Positions 24,065 to 39,000 of a DNA stretch of 64,000 nucleotides are shown piece by piece. The notes beneath the pieces were generated by a model. That model ran no database searches. It saw only the letters and a program-made list of their open reading frames with translations, and was not told the origin of the DNA. The DNA comes from Mya arenaria (lineage: Eukaryota; Mollusca; Bivalvia; Myida; Myidae), in assembly GCF_026914265.1 (NCBI RefSeq), contig NC_069124.1, positions 11,859,723-11,923,722 on the forward strand, read 5' to 3'. How positions within the stretch are numbered: the first letter of the stretch is position 1; each line of letters opens with the position of its first letter. The translations under genes were made by a program, and so were the position numbers.

Positions 24065-27000
24065 TAATTTGTATATTTATTTATTTCATGCTTATCGATG
24101 AAATATGGGGTTTAAACAGTGAAATAACAACAGTGAAAAATATCAATTTGGTATTTTCACTGCAAAATAAGGAGTGAAAATATCAACTTTCAGAACTACT
24201 TTTAAATTCCTTTGTAGTTACTTGCCTTGATCAAAACAAAGCACTGGACTTTGAACCAGTAAATGTTGGCAAAAAAATGTCTAAAAAAATAATGTTTTAT
24301 AAATTTAAATAAATATATATTTGGAAATTCACAACTTACCGTTTATTACCGGTTATTCCGTTTTTCAAACATTTTCTTGATCTTTGAAGCTGAATGTTCG
24401 AACATTTGCTTTCATACCAAACAAATTACATACAAAAACAACTGTTCGAACATAAATAGAATTTTATATCATCGTTCAAATGTATTTTGAACTGTTTGAT
24501 CGGTGTAGTAAGTAAAATGAGCGTCCCGAAAAATTCACGCAACAATTTACAGATAATCCGATATTTTTACCCCACCCACACCTAAAAATTTGTCAACAAA
24601 CTAGCGTAGTTCAATCTTTATCTGGAAAACAAACCTGAAACAGACTGGTCTCTGACAGTAAGATGACTGAATATTAATTTACTTTGAAACACATGCAGTC
24701 TTAAACTAAGAAAAATATTTAAAATCTAATGAGTAACCGCATTTGTTTTGCTTTCACATTTGACCTTCCAAATTTTCATTCTAAATTAGCGGCGCAGTAA
24801 TTTTGTTTTTTATACATGGCCTACTTAAAATAAAAGTGTTTTTATTATTTTTTTGGAATATATGTGCACTTATATAACTTCATTGTTTACTGTTGCACTA
24901 AAAAACGAGCGAATATTAAACTATAAGAATGAATAGCAGAGAACTATTTTTCAGCAAACCGAAAATAGAAAAGTTGACCGCTATGATTTTGCATGAGGGG
25001 CGCCCCACGGGTAGCGGCGTAAAAACCCAATCTTTTCAAAAAAGGGGGTAATTCAGAAATATTTTTTTTAAATAAAACTCCGAAAATAAGCATAAAAGAA
25101 ACAGAAAATTTGTTTATTTCAGTGTAAGATCATATTCACACTCGTGATCATAGAAAAACTACATTTGTAAAATATTTTTTTCTATGACACTCGTGAAATA
25201 AAATACGTTCTTGCACTGAAATAAACAAATATCCTCTATTATTATTATTATTTTATTTATTTATTTTTTATTTTATTTTTTTGTGTGTGTGTGTGTGGGG
25301 GGGGCATGTCAAATACAGTTGGTCCTGTCAACGTAACTGCCGTCTGTGATTTGAACTAGGGATGGAAATGGTAACAATTGGGAGAATTTCCTGCGGTAAT
25401 TGTTACGTACTTTGTTTGTGAAAACAAAATTAAATGACGACAAACTTGTTACAAATACACGAAGTTTTGTATGGACATTTATTGTATATGAACATTTTCA
25501 ACACAGGCGTCAACCCTTTTAACTTACAACGGGGCAAATAGCTTGGTCGAAAGCCATGGCTAGTCTTTAATTGGCATTGAGGATGAACAAGTTACTTAAA
25601 TTCATTATTTTGTTGCTGTAAATTAATACATTTATGTTTTAGTTGGCCGGTATGTCTACATTCTCTACAAAAAAGTCAAAATGATACGTGACAGAGGGGT
25701 ATTTTGGACAGGTACGTACGAGAGGTTTGCGACTGTAAAACCGCTTTTTAAAAGAACATCTTTTAAAGTGACTCTCGTATTAAAAATCGATACAAACATA
25801 TATATGTTTAACAGACATATACTTTGAGTAATAAACCTTTTAACTACTAACTAAATAATGCATTTATGGAAATATTAATTACTGATAAAAAGATTGTACA
25901 GGTAGACTCTCTGTGTATTAAATAGCTGAAAATGAAACAAATATTAATTGACTGGTGATTGCTCAAAGATTTACAGTGATCAAATATAACCTCATAATGT
26001 AGAAATACCGTGTTTTCTATGGAGCGGTATTCGGTTCAAAAATGAAATTGGCAATTTGTCAACATTTATATGCTTTATTTATAATCTGTTTCAATACATT
26101 CCATTCATGTATTGTTTAATTCGTTGTAATAAAGTGTTAAATCGTAATTTACATTTCGTTTTCCATGCTTCTTGAATAGGCATTGTCTGTAACTGGCTAG
26201 CAAATTTCATGATGTTACAAACCGCTATGTGTCTAACTCTAAACGCCAAACCGCAATACGGACGCCTTACTCGATTTCGATTACGAAACTGATCCAACTA
26301 ATCACCGAAAAGTTACTTCCCCTTACTTTGAAATTGCCATTTGCACTATGGTGGAAATCACAGGCATCTGGCTCATTGAGTTCCTAAAATACCTCGGCCA
26401 GTATCAAACAGGAATTGGCCTCGGAAATAATACGGGTTATTGAAAATAGTCCATCATGGCCGACCAAAGAGATGTTCAATCAACCAAGCGATATGTTAGA
26501 CCAAAGACAGGATGAGGGGAGAACTATTACCACTTATTTGTGTGTAAGTGTTATTTTTTTACCCGATATATTTTATTAAAATCTAAAAAGTGCCCCAAGG
26601 AGAGACTAAATGGAAATGTCTTTTATTTTTAGTGGGTGGGGTTAAGTCTGCTTCCAATTGACAGATCCTGAGATAGTAAATAATATTTTTTGAGCTCTGA
26701 GTGACCAACTTGGCAAAATTAAGAACACAAACACTTAATTTGATTTCTTTGAAATACAAATAAGTCTGAATCTGACTTTACTTAGATTGATACTAGGTAA
26801 GACTTTCTTATAATGCACCAGTCAATTGTAACCACGGCCCCCCCAGGTCTGGGGGTTTGCTGGCGATAGCCTAGGAAATGGGCCGTGTTTTTACCTTTCA
26901 GGTGGCCCTGCAGTGCCGGGTGCGGTGGTTTTATCTTCGCTTTAAATATAGTGGGAAATGGACCTTACCTAGGGTCCCTGGGGTGCGGGGTTATTTGGTG

Positions 27001-30000
27001 GGGATTTGACCATCTGTTCGTTCCCAAAGGGCGAGGATTTAAGTCGGGGTTGGCTGGACCGAAAGTCAAAGTGGTTACAATTGACTGGTGCACAGTGTTT
27101 TTACAAACTTTATTTTTTATCATTAAAATTTACTTTTCTTTAAGTTTAACCATAGATGTTTGGTTTATATGTCCGTGCTAAAACATACCTCTTCTCCAAA
27201 TATAATCTTTGACTGTTAGTGACATAGTTAAATACATTTATTCATCAAAGTTGTAGAATGTTAACTGAGAGCTCAATGTAATGGCACAATTGGATGCCTG
27301 TTCACTAATATAGCTCTCAAAATAAATTAGATCATCATGCTAGTGGTCTAGCAAAATGGGTTTGAACACAAAAACCAGCACACATTTTTTTCAAGGTTAA
27401 ATTCTATAATATCAACCGTTGGTGGTGATGCAGAAACATTGAAAGATGCTGACATTTTTGCTGTGTCAATGAATATTGCAGACATTTAAATTTCAATCAA
27501 TGTTATTTTCAAAGGGCAGTATGGTACCAGTGGTGCGACCGGCTTTGAATTACTGGCTTGTTCTGATGAAAAATGGCAGATGGGGTAATGGTTGTGCTTT
27601 TTTCAAAATTCGGACAATTATTCAACAATTAAGTACCCTACTGTTTTTAACCAAAATGTACTTGCATGTTTGTACAATTAATCAACAAAGAATGATGGTT
27701 ATATCAACATTGTATTGGAATTTCAACATGATAACAATTTCATTTTACATCAATTCTTAAATTTGGTCCAAAGCTTAAAGCTGCTCTCTCACAGATTGAC
27801 ACTTCTTCTTGGTTGTATCTCAAAAGCCTTTCAATTGATATCAAAGTAGTAGGGGAAGTGAATATTTAAATTAAATGTATACAAATAGATGGCTTAAAGC
27901 AATATGGAAAAATGATATTTTCAGCAGTTTTCCAAACAATTGAAATCTGTCATATTATGTGTGACCTTATATGACTAAATTGAAGGATTTATGCCAAATT
28001 TTTAATCTTGAATATAAAAGGCTGTGATCTGATATTATGTCAGCAGTCTAATATAACTTTCTAAACATTTGCTTGTTAAAAGACAAAAATAAAAGAGGTG
28101 TCAGAACAGTAAATCTGTGAGGATGCAGCCTTAAAATGGTGTGGCACTTAATAGTTTTTGAATAATTTCTATGTATATTATTATACAGGCTTTAAAAATA
28201 ATTGATCTGATATTCTCATTCCTATTATTTCTGTTGTATTTTATGATTTTTATTCCAGACACAGGAATGTAATCAAATATGCCATTGTACTGAGGATTGA
28301 CCTGCAATACATGGAAAACATGTAACACAACTGCAAAACCAACCTGGAAGGGAAAATAAGTACAAGATGGAAACAAAGTGGAACAACATGTTTAGTGGAA
28401 CAACTTGATATTTGATGACTTACATACTGATGTGAAGTTGCAGATAATAGTCAACTGTTGGCTTGTGATTAGTAAATACAAAAAGTATAATTAAACCCTT
28501 GATGCCTGAAGCAAAACAATCCAAAGCTGGACATTTACTTAACAACCTAGATAGAGCCAGACTCCTTAATTATGCTTGGTAGTGCAACTCAGTGGTAACC
28601 CTCTTGCAACTTTTAAATAGTTAAATATATTTTTCAGAGTATTTGAGTGAACGTTACATTTTATCCAGACACATATTTCTTCACTGTGGATCTTTTTTCA
28701 CAATGGAAAGTGCATATTTATATATATTATTCAACTGTGTGGTAAAGGATTCATCTACGCTTAAAACGGTTTTCATAAGAAGGAGAGAAGATAACTATAA
28801 AAACAGAAACAGATGGAATTGGCAGACCAAATACAAAAGAACGATTTTGTTTAGTTCAATTTAAAATACTTCAGAAAGTCCTAATAGGGCACATGCCATA
28901 TTGTAAATTGGGCTCTTTAAAATGTGAAAAGGTGAATGTGGTCTAGAGGATAAGCCTGGGTGTCAGTCTCAAATCCAAGGTTGTGGGTTGACGGTTCAAG
29001 CCCCACCGAGATACTTTCTGATGGCCTCAGAAAAAGGATGTCTGTACTAGTTTCTACTAAGGCAACAGACTTGAGGGTGATTATGCAAGCTTTCAGCTTG
29101 CGTAGCAATCTAGCTGAAATGATTAAGTTTAAAATAAGATACTTGCTGACCTTCAAACAGTTTTTTCCATTTGTGTTGATTTGTTTTTCAGTCTGTTAGA
29201 ATGTTTATTAGAAGTGACGAGCATTGCTTACTGCAACTAATATTCATTTTCTTTATTAAGTTGAATTTAACGCACATAACATGACTTGTGATTTTACTGA
29301 TACAATTTTAGCTCTCCAGAGCAGGATGTGCTCAAGGTGAGCTATTGTGATCGGTCTTTGTCCATCATCCCGTTTTGCTTTAAAAAACAGCTTCTCTGAA
29401 ACTACCAGTCCAATTCAATGAAACTTTACAGAAATCTTTCTTAGGTGACCTTCTACAAAATACAAAAAGGGGTCATGAGTGATCAGCAGTAACAACAACA
29501 ACAACAACAGTAACAACAACAAAATGGCTGACTTCCTGTTTTACTTTAAAACATCTCTTTTGAAACTACCACTCCAAATTCAATGAAACTTTACAGGAAG
29601 CTTCCTTGGGTGACCCTCTACAAATATACAACAAGGGGTCACGATTGATCAACAACAACAACAAAATGGCCAACTTCCTGTTTTGCTTAAAAACACATCT
29701 CCTTTAAAACTACCTGTCCCAATTCAATGAAACTTAACAGGAAGCTTCCTAGGGTAACCTTGTACAAAAATACAACAAGGGGGTCGCGATTGATCAACAA
29801 CAAAAATCTGATGTTAAAATCTTGATAGTTATGTGAAGTTTAATCTTAAGCAAGGGCAGCAAACCTTGCTCTATGGTCTCCCTTTCCGTTGAACAGTGTA
29901 TTGTCTATTTTTAGTTTTTCTATTTTTAATAACAAGGGATTATATGTTATATTTTTAGCTAACCAGAGCAAGAAGTGCTCAAGGTGAGCTTTTGTGATCA

Positions 30001-33000
30001 CCCTTTGTCCGGCGTCCGGCCGTCAGTCAGTCCATCCGTCAACAATTGCTTAATAACTTCTCCTTTGAAACTACCTGGCCAAGTTCAATGAAACTTCCCA
30101 GGAAGCTTCCTTAGGTGACCACAACACAACAAAGGATCACGATTGATCAACAACAACAACAACAAAATGTCTGACTTTCTGTTTTGCTTAAAACCTCTGA
30201 AACTACCACTCTAAATTCAAAGAAACTTTACAAGAAGCTTCCTTGAGTGACCCTCTATAAAAATACAACAAGGAGTCACGATTGATCAACAACAACAACA
30301 ATTACAGCAGCAACAACAAAATGGCTAACTTCATATTTTGCTTTGAAAAAACATCTCCTCTAAAACCACCAGTCCAAATTCTATTAAACTTTACAGAAAG
30401 CTTCCTTAAGTGACCCTCTACAAAGATACACCAAAGATCATGATTGATCAACAACAACAAAAAAGGCCAAAAGAAGGAATTTCATTTTTACTAAATAATG
30501 AATTTAATAATCAGACTTTCCCATTGAACTTCATGTAGATTATTCTAAGCTACAATCTTATCTTCTGTGTGAATAGTGAATAAGCCTTTATGGATTTAAA
30601 GAAAATTTGGTTTTGAACATGTGAAGGAAGGTGATGTTGACATAGATGGAAGAAGCAAAGATAGTAGTGGAAGGTGCTGAATGTGTTCTGATATTTGTTT
30701 ATTGATTTTATTGGATGGTGCACTGTTTGTTGTTTGTGTATCTATACTTAAAACTCTTTCAGTGTGCAAGCAATTTAACATAGATTTGTTAGTGTGCAGG
30801 CAATGGAACGAAGTCCTGTGTGTGTGCAGCAATTGAACAAAGTCCTGTCAGTGTGCAGGCAACTGAAAAAAGTCCTGCCTGTGTGCAGGTATCTTTACCA
30901 ATTGCTGTCAGTGTGCAGTCAATTATCAAGTCCTGTCAGTGTGCAGGCAACTGAACAAAATCCTGTCAGTATGCAGATATGAGAACCAAATTCTGTCAGT
31001 GTGTAGTCAATCATGAAGTCGTCAGTGTGCAGGCAACTGAATGAAATCCTGTCAGTGTGAAGTCAATCACCAAGTCCTGTCAGTGTGCAGGAAACTGCGA
31101 CAAGTCCTGTCAGTGTGAAGGCAACTGTGACAAGTCCTGTCATTGAAAAAGAAATAACAACAGTTTTACGGTTTATTACTACTACTTGAGAACAGTCATT
31201 GAGAACTAAACTACTGTGATAGCATGCAGCATGTAGTAGTACAGAGGCGTGGCTTATCAGCAAGAGGTGTCGCTATTGGCTGAAGTTAAATACACAACAG
31301 TTCTCCCCTTTCAAATATGATGTCATAACATCATATATATCAATAAAATATTCCCATAATATTTTAAACTGTTTATGTTTTTCATCATAAAAATATTGTT
31401 TCAACCATGCGATCATTGATAAACAATACACATTTTGTAAAGATATTAAATTAATTGATCTTTATTTGATAAAATTAATCATAAATAGCAGCTATAAATT
31501 AGCAACACTTCTCCAGCGTCATTTAATTAAGCACATTAATTTACAATGCCTCTTGACGGGTACTCTCTAATTATACGCTAATCTTTCCAGCGGGTGCCTA
31601 TCGCGTTGTGGATAACGACGTTCTTCGACCTGGGGCGGTTCATTATTATTACTAACATCTGGGGCTAATTGCTCTGAATGTTGTGAATCGGGTAGTGTAT
31701 TGAAATACCCCTGACCGCGAGTTAATGGCATTGATCCTGTTAACTCTGGTATCTCAGTTTGAGCCTGACTTTGTTCTATTTCTGTGGGCGGTAACTGATC
31801 AATGTGTCGTTTCCATGTGGCATTTCCAACAAGTACTTTATACATCAAGGGGCCATCCCTTGATACCACCATCCCTGTAACCCATTTCTCTTTCACGCTC
31901 GGCCTATAATCGCGCGCAAGTACTCTTTGACCTAACACAAGCTCCCTAAATGTTTGTTTTCCTGCTAATGACAATTTCATTTGTTTGTCTTGAACACATT
32001 GCTTTGTGTCCGGCTTGAGCAAATCGAGCCTAGTCCTAATTTTTCGACTGAAAAATAGTTTTGACGGTGTTTCGTTGGTTGTGGAATGCACAGCTGTGCG
32101 GTATGATAATAGAAAATTACTGAGTTTCAAGCCGAAATCGTCAGTTTCGCCATCCATAGCTAGCATAGCAGATTTAAATGTAGCATTGAACCTTTCAATG
32201 AGACCATTTGTTGATGGTTTTGCTGGGGCTGTTTTGATATGCATTATGCCATTACTTTGCATGAATTTTGCAAAACTATCAGAAATGAATTGAGGTCCAT
32301 TGTCTGTAACGCATTGTTTCGGAAGACCGTATCTTGAGAATATAATTCGCAATTCATTTATCGTGCGTTAGGCAGTAGTCGATTTCATTTCTATAACTTC
32401 TGGCCATTTGCTATGTGCATCGACAATTACCATAAACATTCGTCCTAAAAATGGGCCAGAAAAATCGACGTGTATTCGTTCCCAGCTGGAACTCGGCCAT
32501 TCCCACGGATGTAGGTAAACATGTGCTGGCTGTCTTTGTTCCATCTGACACCCATTACATCTTTTGACCAGAGATTCAATGTCACTATCAATACCGGGCC
32601 ACCATATGTATCTTCTAGCCAGTCCTTTCATTTTGACAATCCCAGGATGCCCTGAATGAACTGTGTCTAATACCTTAGACCGTAATTTGATTGGAATTAC
32701 TACCCGGTTTCCCCACCTCAAACAACCATGATGAATTGCGAGTTCATTCCTACGCGAGAAATAGCTTTTCAACAGAGGGTCCTTAAGCTTTTCGTCCCAG
32801 CCGTTTTCTACATAACTGAAAACACGCGATAACAAACGCTCGCGCTGAGTTTCTCTGCGAATCTGAGAACTTGTGCCCGGTAACTGATCAATTTGAGAGG
32901 TGTAAAACACTTCTTCAATATCATTGTCATAATTTTCGGCGGTGTGCGGCGCCGGCAATCTAGACAAGCCATCTACGTTCGTATGTCGCTTAGTATTCTT

Positions 33001-36000
33001 GTACTCAACATCGTTATGAAATCCCGACAAGTATAACGCATATCTTTGAACACGTGCCGCAGTGGTAACCGGTATGCTTTTACCAGGGTTAAAAATTGAA
33101 GTGAGCGGCTGGCAATCTGTCACTAGAGTGAAATGTCTGCCATACAAATACGTGTAAAAACGTTTTACTGCCCAGTAAATCCCTAACGCTTCTTTGTCTA
33201 TTTGCGCATACTTACGTTCCGTCTTTGTCAAGGAACGCGACGCGAATGCTATTGGCCTTTCGGAGCCGTCCGGCATAACATGTGACAATATACCGGAAAT
33301 ACCGACTGGGGATTCCTCCGTTGCGAGCCGTACCGGAAGTTCCGGATTGTAATGTGTTAGCACGGGCTCTGATGTGATCAAGCGCTTCGAATCATTAAAC
33401 GCCCTGTTACATTCATCTGACCATTTATACTTTTGATTTTTCTGGAGAAGTGCGTTTAACGGACATACAACGGTTGCAAGATTTGGCAGAAATTTGTGAT
33501 AGTAGTTTAAAACCCCAAGATAAGCCCTCAATGAAGTTACATCATGTGGTACAGGTGTGTCGAGCACCGACTGAATCTTGTCATTACATTTCCACAATCC
33601 TATTTTATCAATGTCATGACCACAATATGTAACCTTGTCCTGAAAGAATTGACACTTATCTTTGTTAACTTTTAATCCATAATCACTCAAGCATGATAAC
33701 ACTTTTTCAAGGTTTTCGTAGTGCGATTGATCACTGTCCCCTGTGACAATCATGTCATCCAGTATACACTGTACTCCCGGAATTCCCTGAAGTATTGTGT
33801 CCATTGTGCGCTGCCATATCGCTGGAAGTGAGGAAATTCCATACACAGACCAGTTATAGCGGTATAGTCCCCGATGTGTATTGATTGTCAGTAACTCCTT
33901 GCTGTCGTCGTCGACCTCCAAGTGTAGGTACGCCTGGCGTAAATCCAGTTTCGTGAATTTTTGTCCCTGTGACAGATTAGCGAAAATGTCATCAACACGT
34001 GGAAGTGGATACTTGTCAACCTTCAGCGCCTGGTTGACCGTGACCTTGAAATCTCCGCAAATCTTGACATCTCCCGTTGATTTGAAAACAGGTACGATTG
34101 GTGTAGCCCATTCACTGGTATTTACTTTCGTTATTATCCCGTGTCTTTCAAGGTTGTCAAGTTCTTTCTCGATTTTTGGTTTCATTGAAAACGGAACCGA
34201 CCTTGCCTTCATGAACTTGGGTGTGGCATCGTCTTTCAGCGTTAATTTCGCACTGAAGCCTTTAGCGTGACCAATACCATCGCTGAATACAGACTCATAT
34301 CTATTCATCATATTCGCAAAACAATTTTTTTTGTAATTCAATGTTATTGACGCGCATAACGCTAGTCCAGTCAACATTAATCTCACTCAACCAGTCTCTC
34401 CCAAATAAGGATGGTTTGTTGCCTTTCACTACACAAAGCCTTAAATCCTTCGTTTGGTTGTTGTAGTCAACACTCACTACTGCAGATCCTACTTGCTGTA
34501 TTGTTTCCCCAGAATATGAGTGTAGCTTACAATAGGGTTTGTCCAGTTTGATATTTCCAAACAATTGTTTTATGTTTTGTTCTGAAATAATGGTAACTGC
34601 AGACCCAGTGTCTAGTTCCATTTCAACCTGTTTTTCATTGATGACTGGATATAGGAGAATTCTCGATGTTCTTTCGCTGGTCACTTTGTTTATGACATAC
34701 ACACTGTCATTTTTCGTTTCGTCAATTATGTTCACATTTCTGGGGTTTGGACAGACAGTCTTAATGTGTCCCTTTTCACTGCAACTATGGCAAATTGCAT
34801 TCTTTAGTCTACACTTGTCAGACTGGTGGTTTGATTTACCACAATGTATGCACCGTGTATTGGAATATTTCCCTTTTTGTTGTGGCTTCAATGTCATGTC
34901 TTTACAGTATTGTCATTTACTCGGTGGCTTCTTTCCTATTTTGTTTAAATTTGAACTTCCTGATGCCGTATAATGTAATTCAGCTGCGTCTTTGCAAGCT
35001 GTTTCCATCGCAGTGGCGATTTCAATTGCTTTTTTCAAGCTTAAGTCAGCCGTTGACAATAGCTTACGTTGTGTCGCTTCATCCTTCAACCGACAAACAA
35101 ACCTATCACGTAATGTGTTTTCGAGATTATCATTGAATTCACAATGTTCTGCTAATCTCCTTATTGCGGCTGTGAAATAACAAATAGATTCACCTGTCGC
35201 CTGATTACGTTTATGAAAACGGAACCGTTCCGCAATCACCAGAGGTTTGGGACATAACTGTGTCTTCAATAATTGACAAAGTTCCTGGTACGTCTTCTCT
35301 GCTGGCTTTTGGGGTGACGTTAAGTTTCTCAACAATGCATATGTCTTCTCCCCCAACAGAGTTAATAAAGCGGCAACCTTTTTCTCGTCCCCAATACTAT
35401 TTACTACAAAGTACATCTCCAAACGCTCCTCATATGAAATCCATGATTCACTGTCACGGTTGAATGCGTTTGAAGTTCCAATTAAACCCGAGTTCGCCAT
35501 CTTAATTATTATCCAGAATTTCATGCACAAATGGATAAAATTCCCGAAATAATAGTACATTTTAGTTAAACATCCTCGTCGCCAATATGTTGTGTTTACA
35601 AAAAGAAATAACAACAGTTTTACGGTTTATTACTAGTACTTGAGAACAGTCATTGAGAATTAAACTACTGTGATAGCATGCAGCATGTAGTAGTACAGAG
35701 GCGTGGCTTATCAGCAAGAGGTGTCGCTATTGGCTGAAGTTAAATACACAACAATTATCCAGGCAACATGTTTGATCAGTATCTTTTTCAATATTCTTTG
35801 AAAACAAATATCAAGCTATATTGATTACAACGGTTAAACTCTTTTACTCAGGTGAGCAATTAGGGCCATCATGGCCCTCTTGTTATTTTATTGATTGTAT
35901 GGGTGTATTTTCTAAAATCATTAAATGATGTAAAAAAAGTTATTCTGAATTTCCTTGTTTTTGTTTGAAGAAAATTTGTTGAGGTTTTAGCAAAGCATAG

Positions 36001-39000
36001 TGTCATCATCATTGTTTTGTGCAAATCAAAAACATTCAAACAATGTAATAAAAAACATACGGTCAAGCCAAGTACTCACGAAAGAGTCACAAGGTTATTG
36101 CCAAAGAGACCGGTAATTTATTTAGACAAATAAAATGCATAGAAAGATCTATAAGTGGGTCGCATAGTTATGCTTTAGTTCTCTTCTTGTTAGTTTATGG
36201 TGAAGACTGGGACATTTTTTATAATTAAGATTTAATTTTGTTTTTGCAACTTAAAGCCATGAATAAGGGGTAAAAAAACAGAAAGATTGTGTAGGCTCCC
36301 AAAATACTCAATGCACTTAAAAGGGCTTTGCACAGAAATTAAATTTAACAAGAGGGCCAAATGGCCCTGAATCGCTCACCTGTCATATATTGCACATTCT
36401 TCCATTATATACAAATATTGAAAACCTAAGCCTATGAACACGGGGCGTGGCCAATTTTGACCCCAGGGCTAAAGTTTGAACAATCTTAATAGTGGTCCAC
36501 TAGACGATGAATCATGCCAAATATCTAAGCTCGTAAGTTCAGAGGAGATTTTTGATTTTTTTTTACTATAAACATATAGAGAAAACCCATGACCCCCCAG
36601 GGGCGGGGCCAATTTTGACCCCAGGGCCATAATTTGAACAATCTTTGTAGAGGTTCACTAGACGATGAATCATGCCAAATATCTAAGCTCTAGGCCAAGT
36701 AAGTTCAGAGGAGAAGATTTTTGAAGTTATCACTATAAACATATAGAGAAAACCCATGACCCCCGGGGCGGGGCCAATTTTGACCCCAAGGCTATAATTT
36801 GAACAATCTTTGTAAAGGTCCACTAGACGATGAATCATGCCAAATATCTAAGCTCTAGTCCAAGTAAGTTCAAAGAAGAAGATTTTAGAAGTTTTCACTA
36901 TAAACATATAGAGAAAACCCATGACCCCCTGGGCGGGGCCAATTTTGACCCCAAGGCCATAATTTGAACAATCTTTGTAAAGGCCCACTAGACGATGAAT
37001 CATGCCAAATATCTAAGCTCTAGTCCAAGTAAGTTCAGAGGGGAGATTTTTTAAGTTTTCACTATAAACATATAGAGAAAACCCATATGACCCCCCTGGG
37101 CGGGGCCAATTTTGACCCAAGGGCCATAATTTGAACAAACTTTGTAGAGGTCCACTAGATGATGAATCATGCCAAATATCTAAGCTCTAGGCCAAGTAAG
37201 TTCAGAGAAGAAGATTTTTTAAGGTTTTCACTATAAACATATAGAGAAAACCCATGACCCCCCGGGTTGGGGCCAATTTTGACCCCAGGGCCATAATTTG
37301 AATAAACTTTGTAGAGGTCCACTAGACGATGGATCATGCGAAATATCTAAGCTCTAGGCCAAGTAAGTTCAGAGGAGAAGATTTTTGAAGTTTTCACTAT
37401 AAACATATAGAGAAAACCCATGACCTCCGGAGCGGGGCCAATTTTGACCCCAAGGCTATAATGTGAACAATCTTTGTAAAGGTCCACTAGATGATGAATC
37501 ATGCCAAATATCTATGCTCTAGTCCAAGTAAGTTCAGAGGAGAAGATTTTTGAAGTTTTAACTCTAAACATATAGAGAATACCCATGACCCCCCGGGGCG
37601 GGGCCAATTTTGACCCCAGGGCCATAATTTGAACAAACTTTGTAGAGGTCCACTAGACGATGAATCATGCCAAATATCTAAGCTCTAGGCCAAGTAAGTT
37701 CAGAGGAAAAGATTTTTTAAGTTTTCACTATAAACATATAGAGAAAACCCATGACCCCCCGGGGCGGGGCCAATTTTGACCCAAGGGCCATAATTTGAAC
37801 AAACTTTGTAGAGGTCCACTAGACGATGAATCATGCCAAATATCTAAGCTCTAGGCCAAGTAAGTTCAGAGGAGAAGATTTTTTAAGGTTTTCACTATAA
37901 ACATATAGAGAAAACCCATGACCCCCCATGGCGGGGCCAATTTTGACCCCAGGGCCATAATTTGAACAAACTTTGTAGAGGTCCACTAGACGATGAATCA
38001 TGCCAAATATCTAAGCTCTAGGCCAAGTAAGTTCAGAGAAGAAGATTTTTGAAGTTTTCACTATAAACATATAGAGAATACCCATGACCCCCCGGGGCGG
38101 GGCCAATTTTGACCCCAGGGCCATAATTTGAACAAACTTTGTAGAGGTCCACTAGACGATGAATCATACCAAATATCTAAGCTCTAGGCCAAGTAAGTTC
38201 AGAGGAGAAGATTTTTTAAGTTTTCACTATAAACATATAGAAAAAACCCATGACCCCCCGGGGCGGGGCCAATTTTGACCCCAGGGCCATAATTTGAACA
38301 ATCTTGGTAGAGGACCATTTTGTGATCCTACCTACCATATATCAACGGCCTAAGCCTTGTGGTTTGGGAGAAGAAGATTTTAAAGTTTTTCCTTTTGTTT
38401 GCCATGGCAACAAGAGTTCTGCATGGAATTGAATTCTTTGAACAACTTTGATAGAAGACCACCCAAGGAACATCCCTATGAAGTTTTATTAATATTGGCC
38501 CAGCGGTTAAGGAGGAGATGTCTTTTAAGTAAATTATTGACGGACGACGCACGCCGGACGCCGGACAAAAGGCGATCACAAAAGCTCACCATGTCACAAA
38601 GTGACAGGTGAGCTAAAAATAGGAGCCAAACCTAAATTATAATCAATATTACATTGGATTGCATACTGATGGCTCCATTTTTGCCTGTCAAATAAAATTA
38701 AGGGACATATGCATGTTGATCAAATCTGGAAGTTACTGGAATGATCTATTAAAAAGGCTAATTATTCAAAAAAGGTTGTTAAGTGTTATTGAAAAAAGGT
38801 CTGGTAAACATTGATGAAAAGCTTAGTAACCTAGCTAAATATATTGTTTTAGGCTTTTATTTACCAAAAATAAATGTTCACTTGAGTATCTTATCAGTTA
38901 CTGTTTTGGTTGTTGTTTTGTTAATAAAAAAGGACAATTTACTCATATGTATTAAGAATAATAATTATTGATTTAGACAAATATATTGTATATGGAAACT

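Larger units (their letters stand above)
31146..35753 (-). mobile_element. Ty3/Gypsy LTR retrotransposon, nearly whole
   Basis: Fossil copy on the minus strand, 4.6 kb, with LTRs of about 154 bp. In order: gag-like region (about 35500-34913), zinc knuckles of CCHC type and an aspartic protease with LDTGS (34897-34301), reverse transcriptase with an LDD box, RNase H and an integrase with HHCC zinc finger (34386-32368), and the rest of the integrase (32352-31567). The primer-binding region next to the 5' LTR reads TTGGCGACGAGG, usual for this group. The two LTRs differ at about 2 of 154 positions, so insertion was fairly recent. The copy has a small number of interruptions (about two or three) and no envelope region was seen. 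It sits inside a Helitron-like repeat. Confidence 0.9.
29955..35885 (-). mobile_element. Helitron-like non-autonomous repeat, split by a Ty3/Gypsy insertion
   Basis: Minus-strand 5' end TAACAAGAGGGCCATGATGG near 35885 and 3' end GAGCACTTCTTGCTC ... TTAGCTAA at 29955. Internal blocks AATTCAATGAAACTTTACAG with AAC runs are shared with 29308-29930. Without the LTR element at 31146-35753 it would be about 1.3 kb. Confidence 0.5.

Noticed and set aside
26091-26297. Short protein MKFASQLQTMPIQE conserved in inverted copy at 41868
   Set aside because: Both frames lie within the terminal inverted repeats of the 16 kb insertion, so nucleotide similarity explains the match; no family resemblance.
30794-30982. 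Frame with repeated QLKKVLPVCR-type residues
   Set aside because: Comes from the 30 bp minisatellite; no other support.
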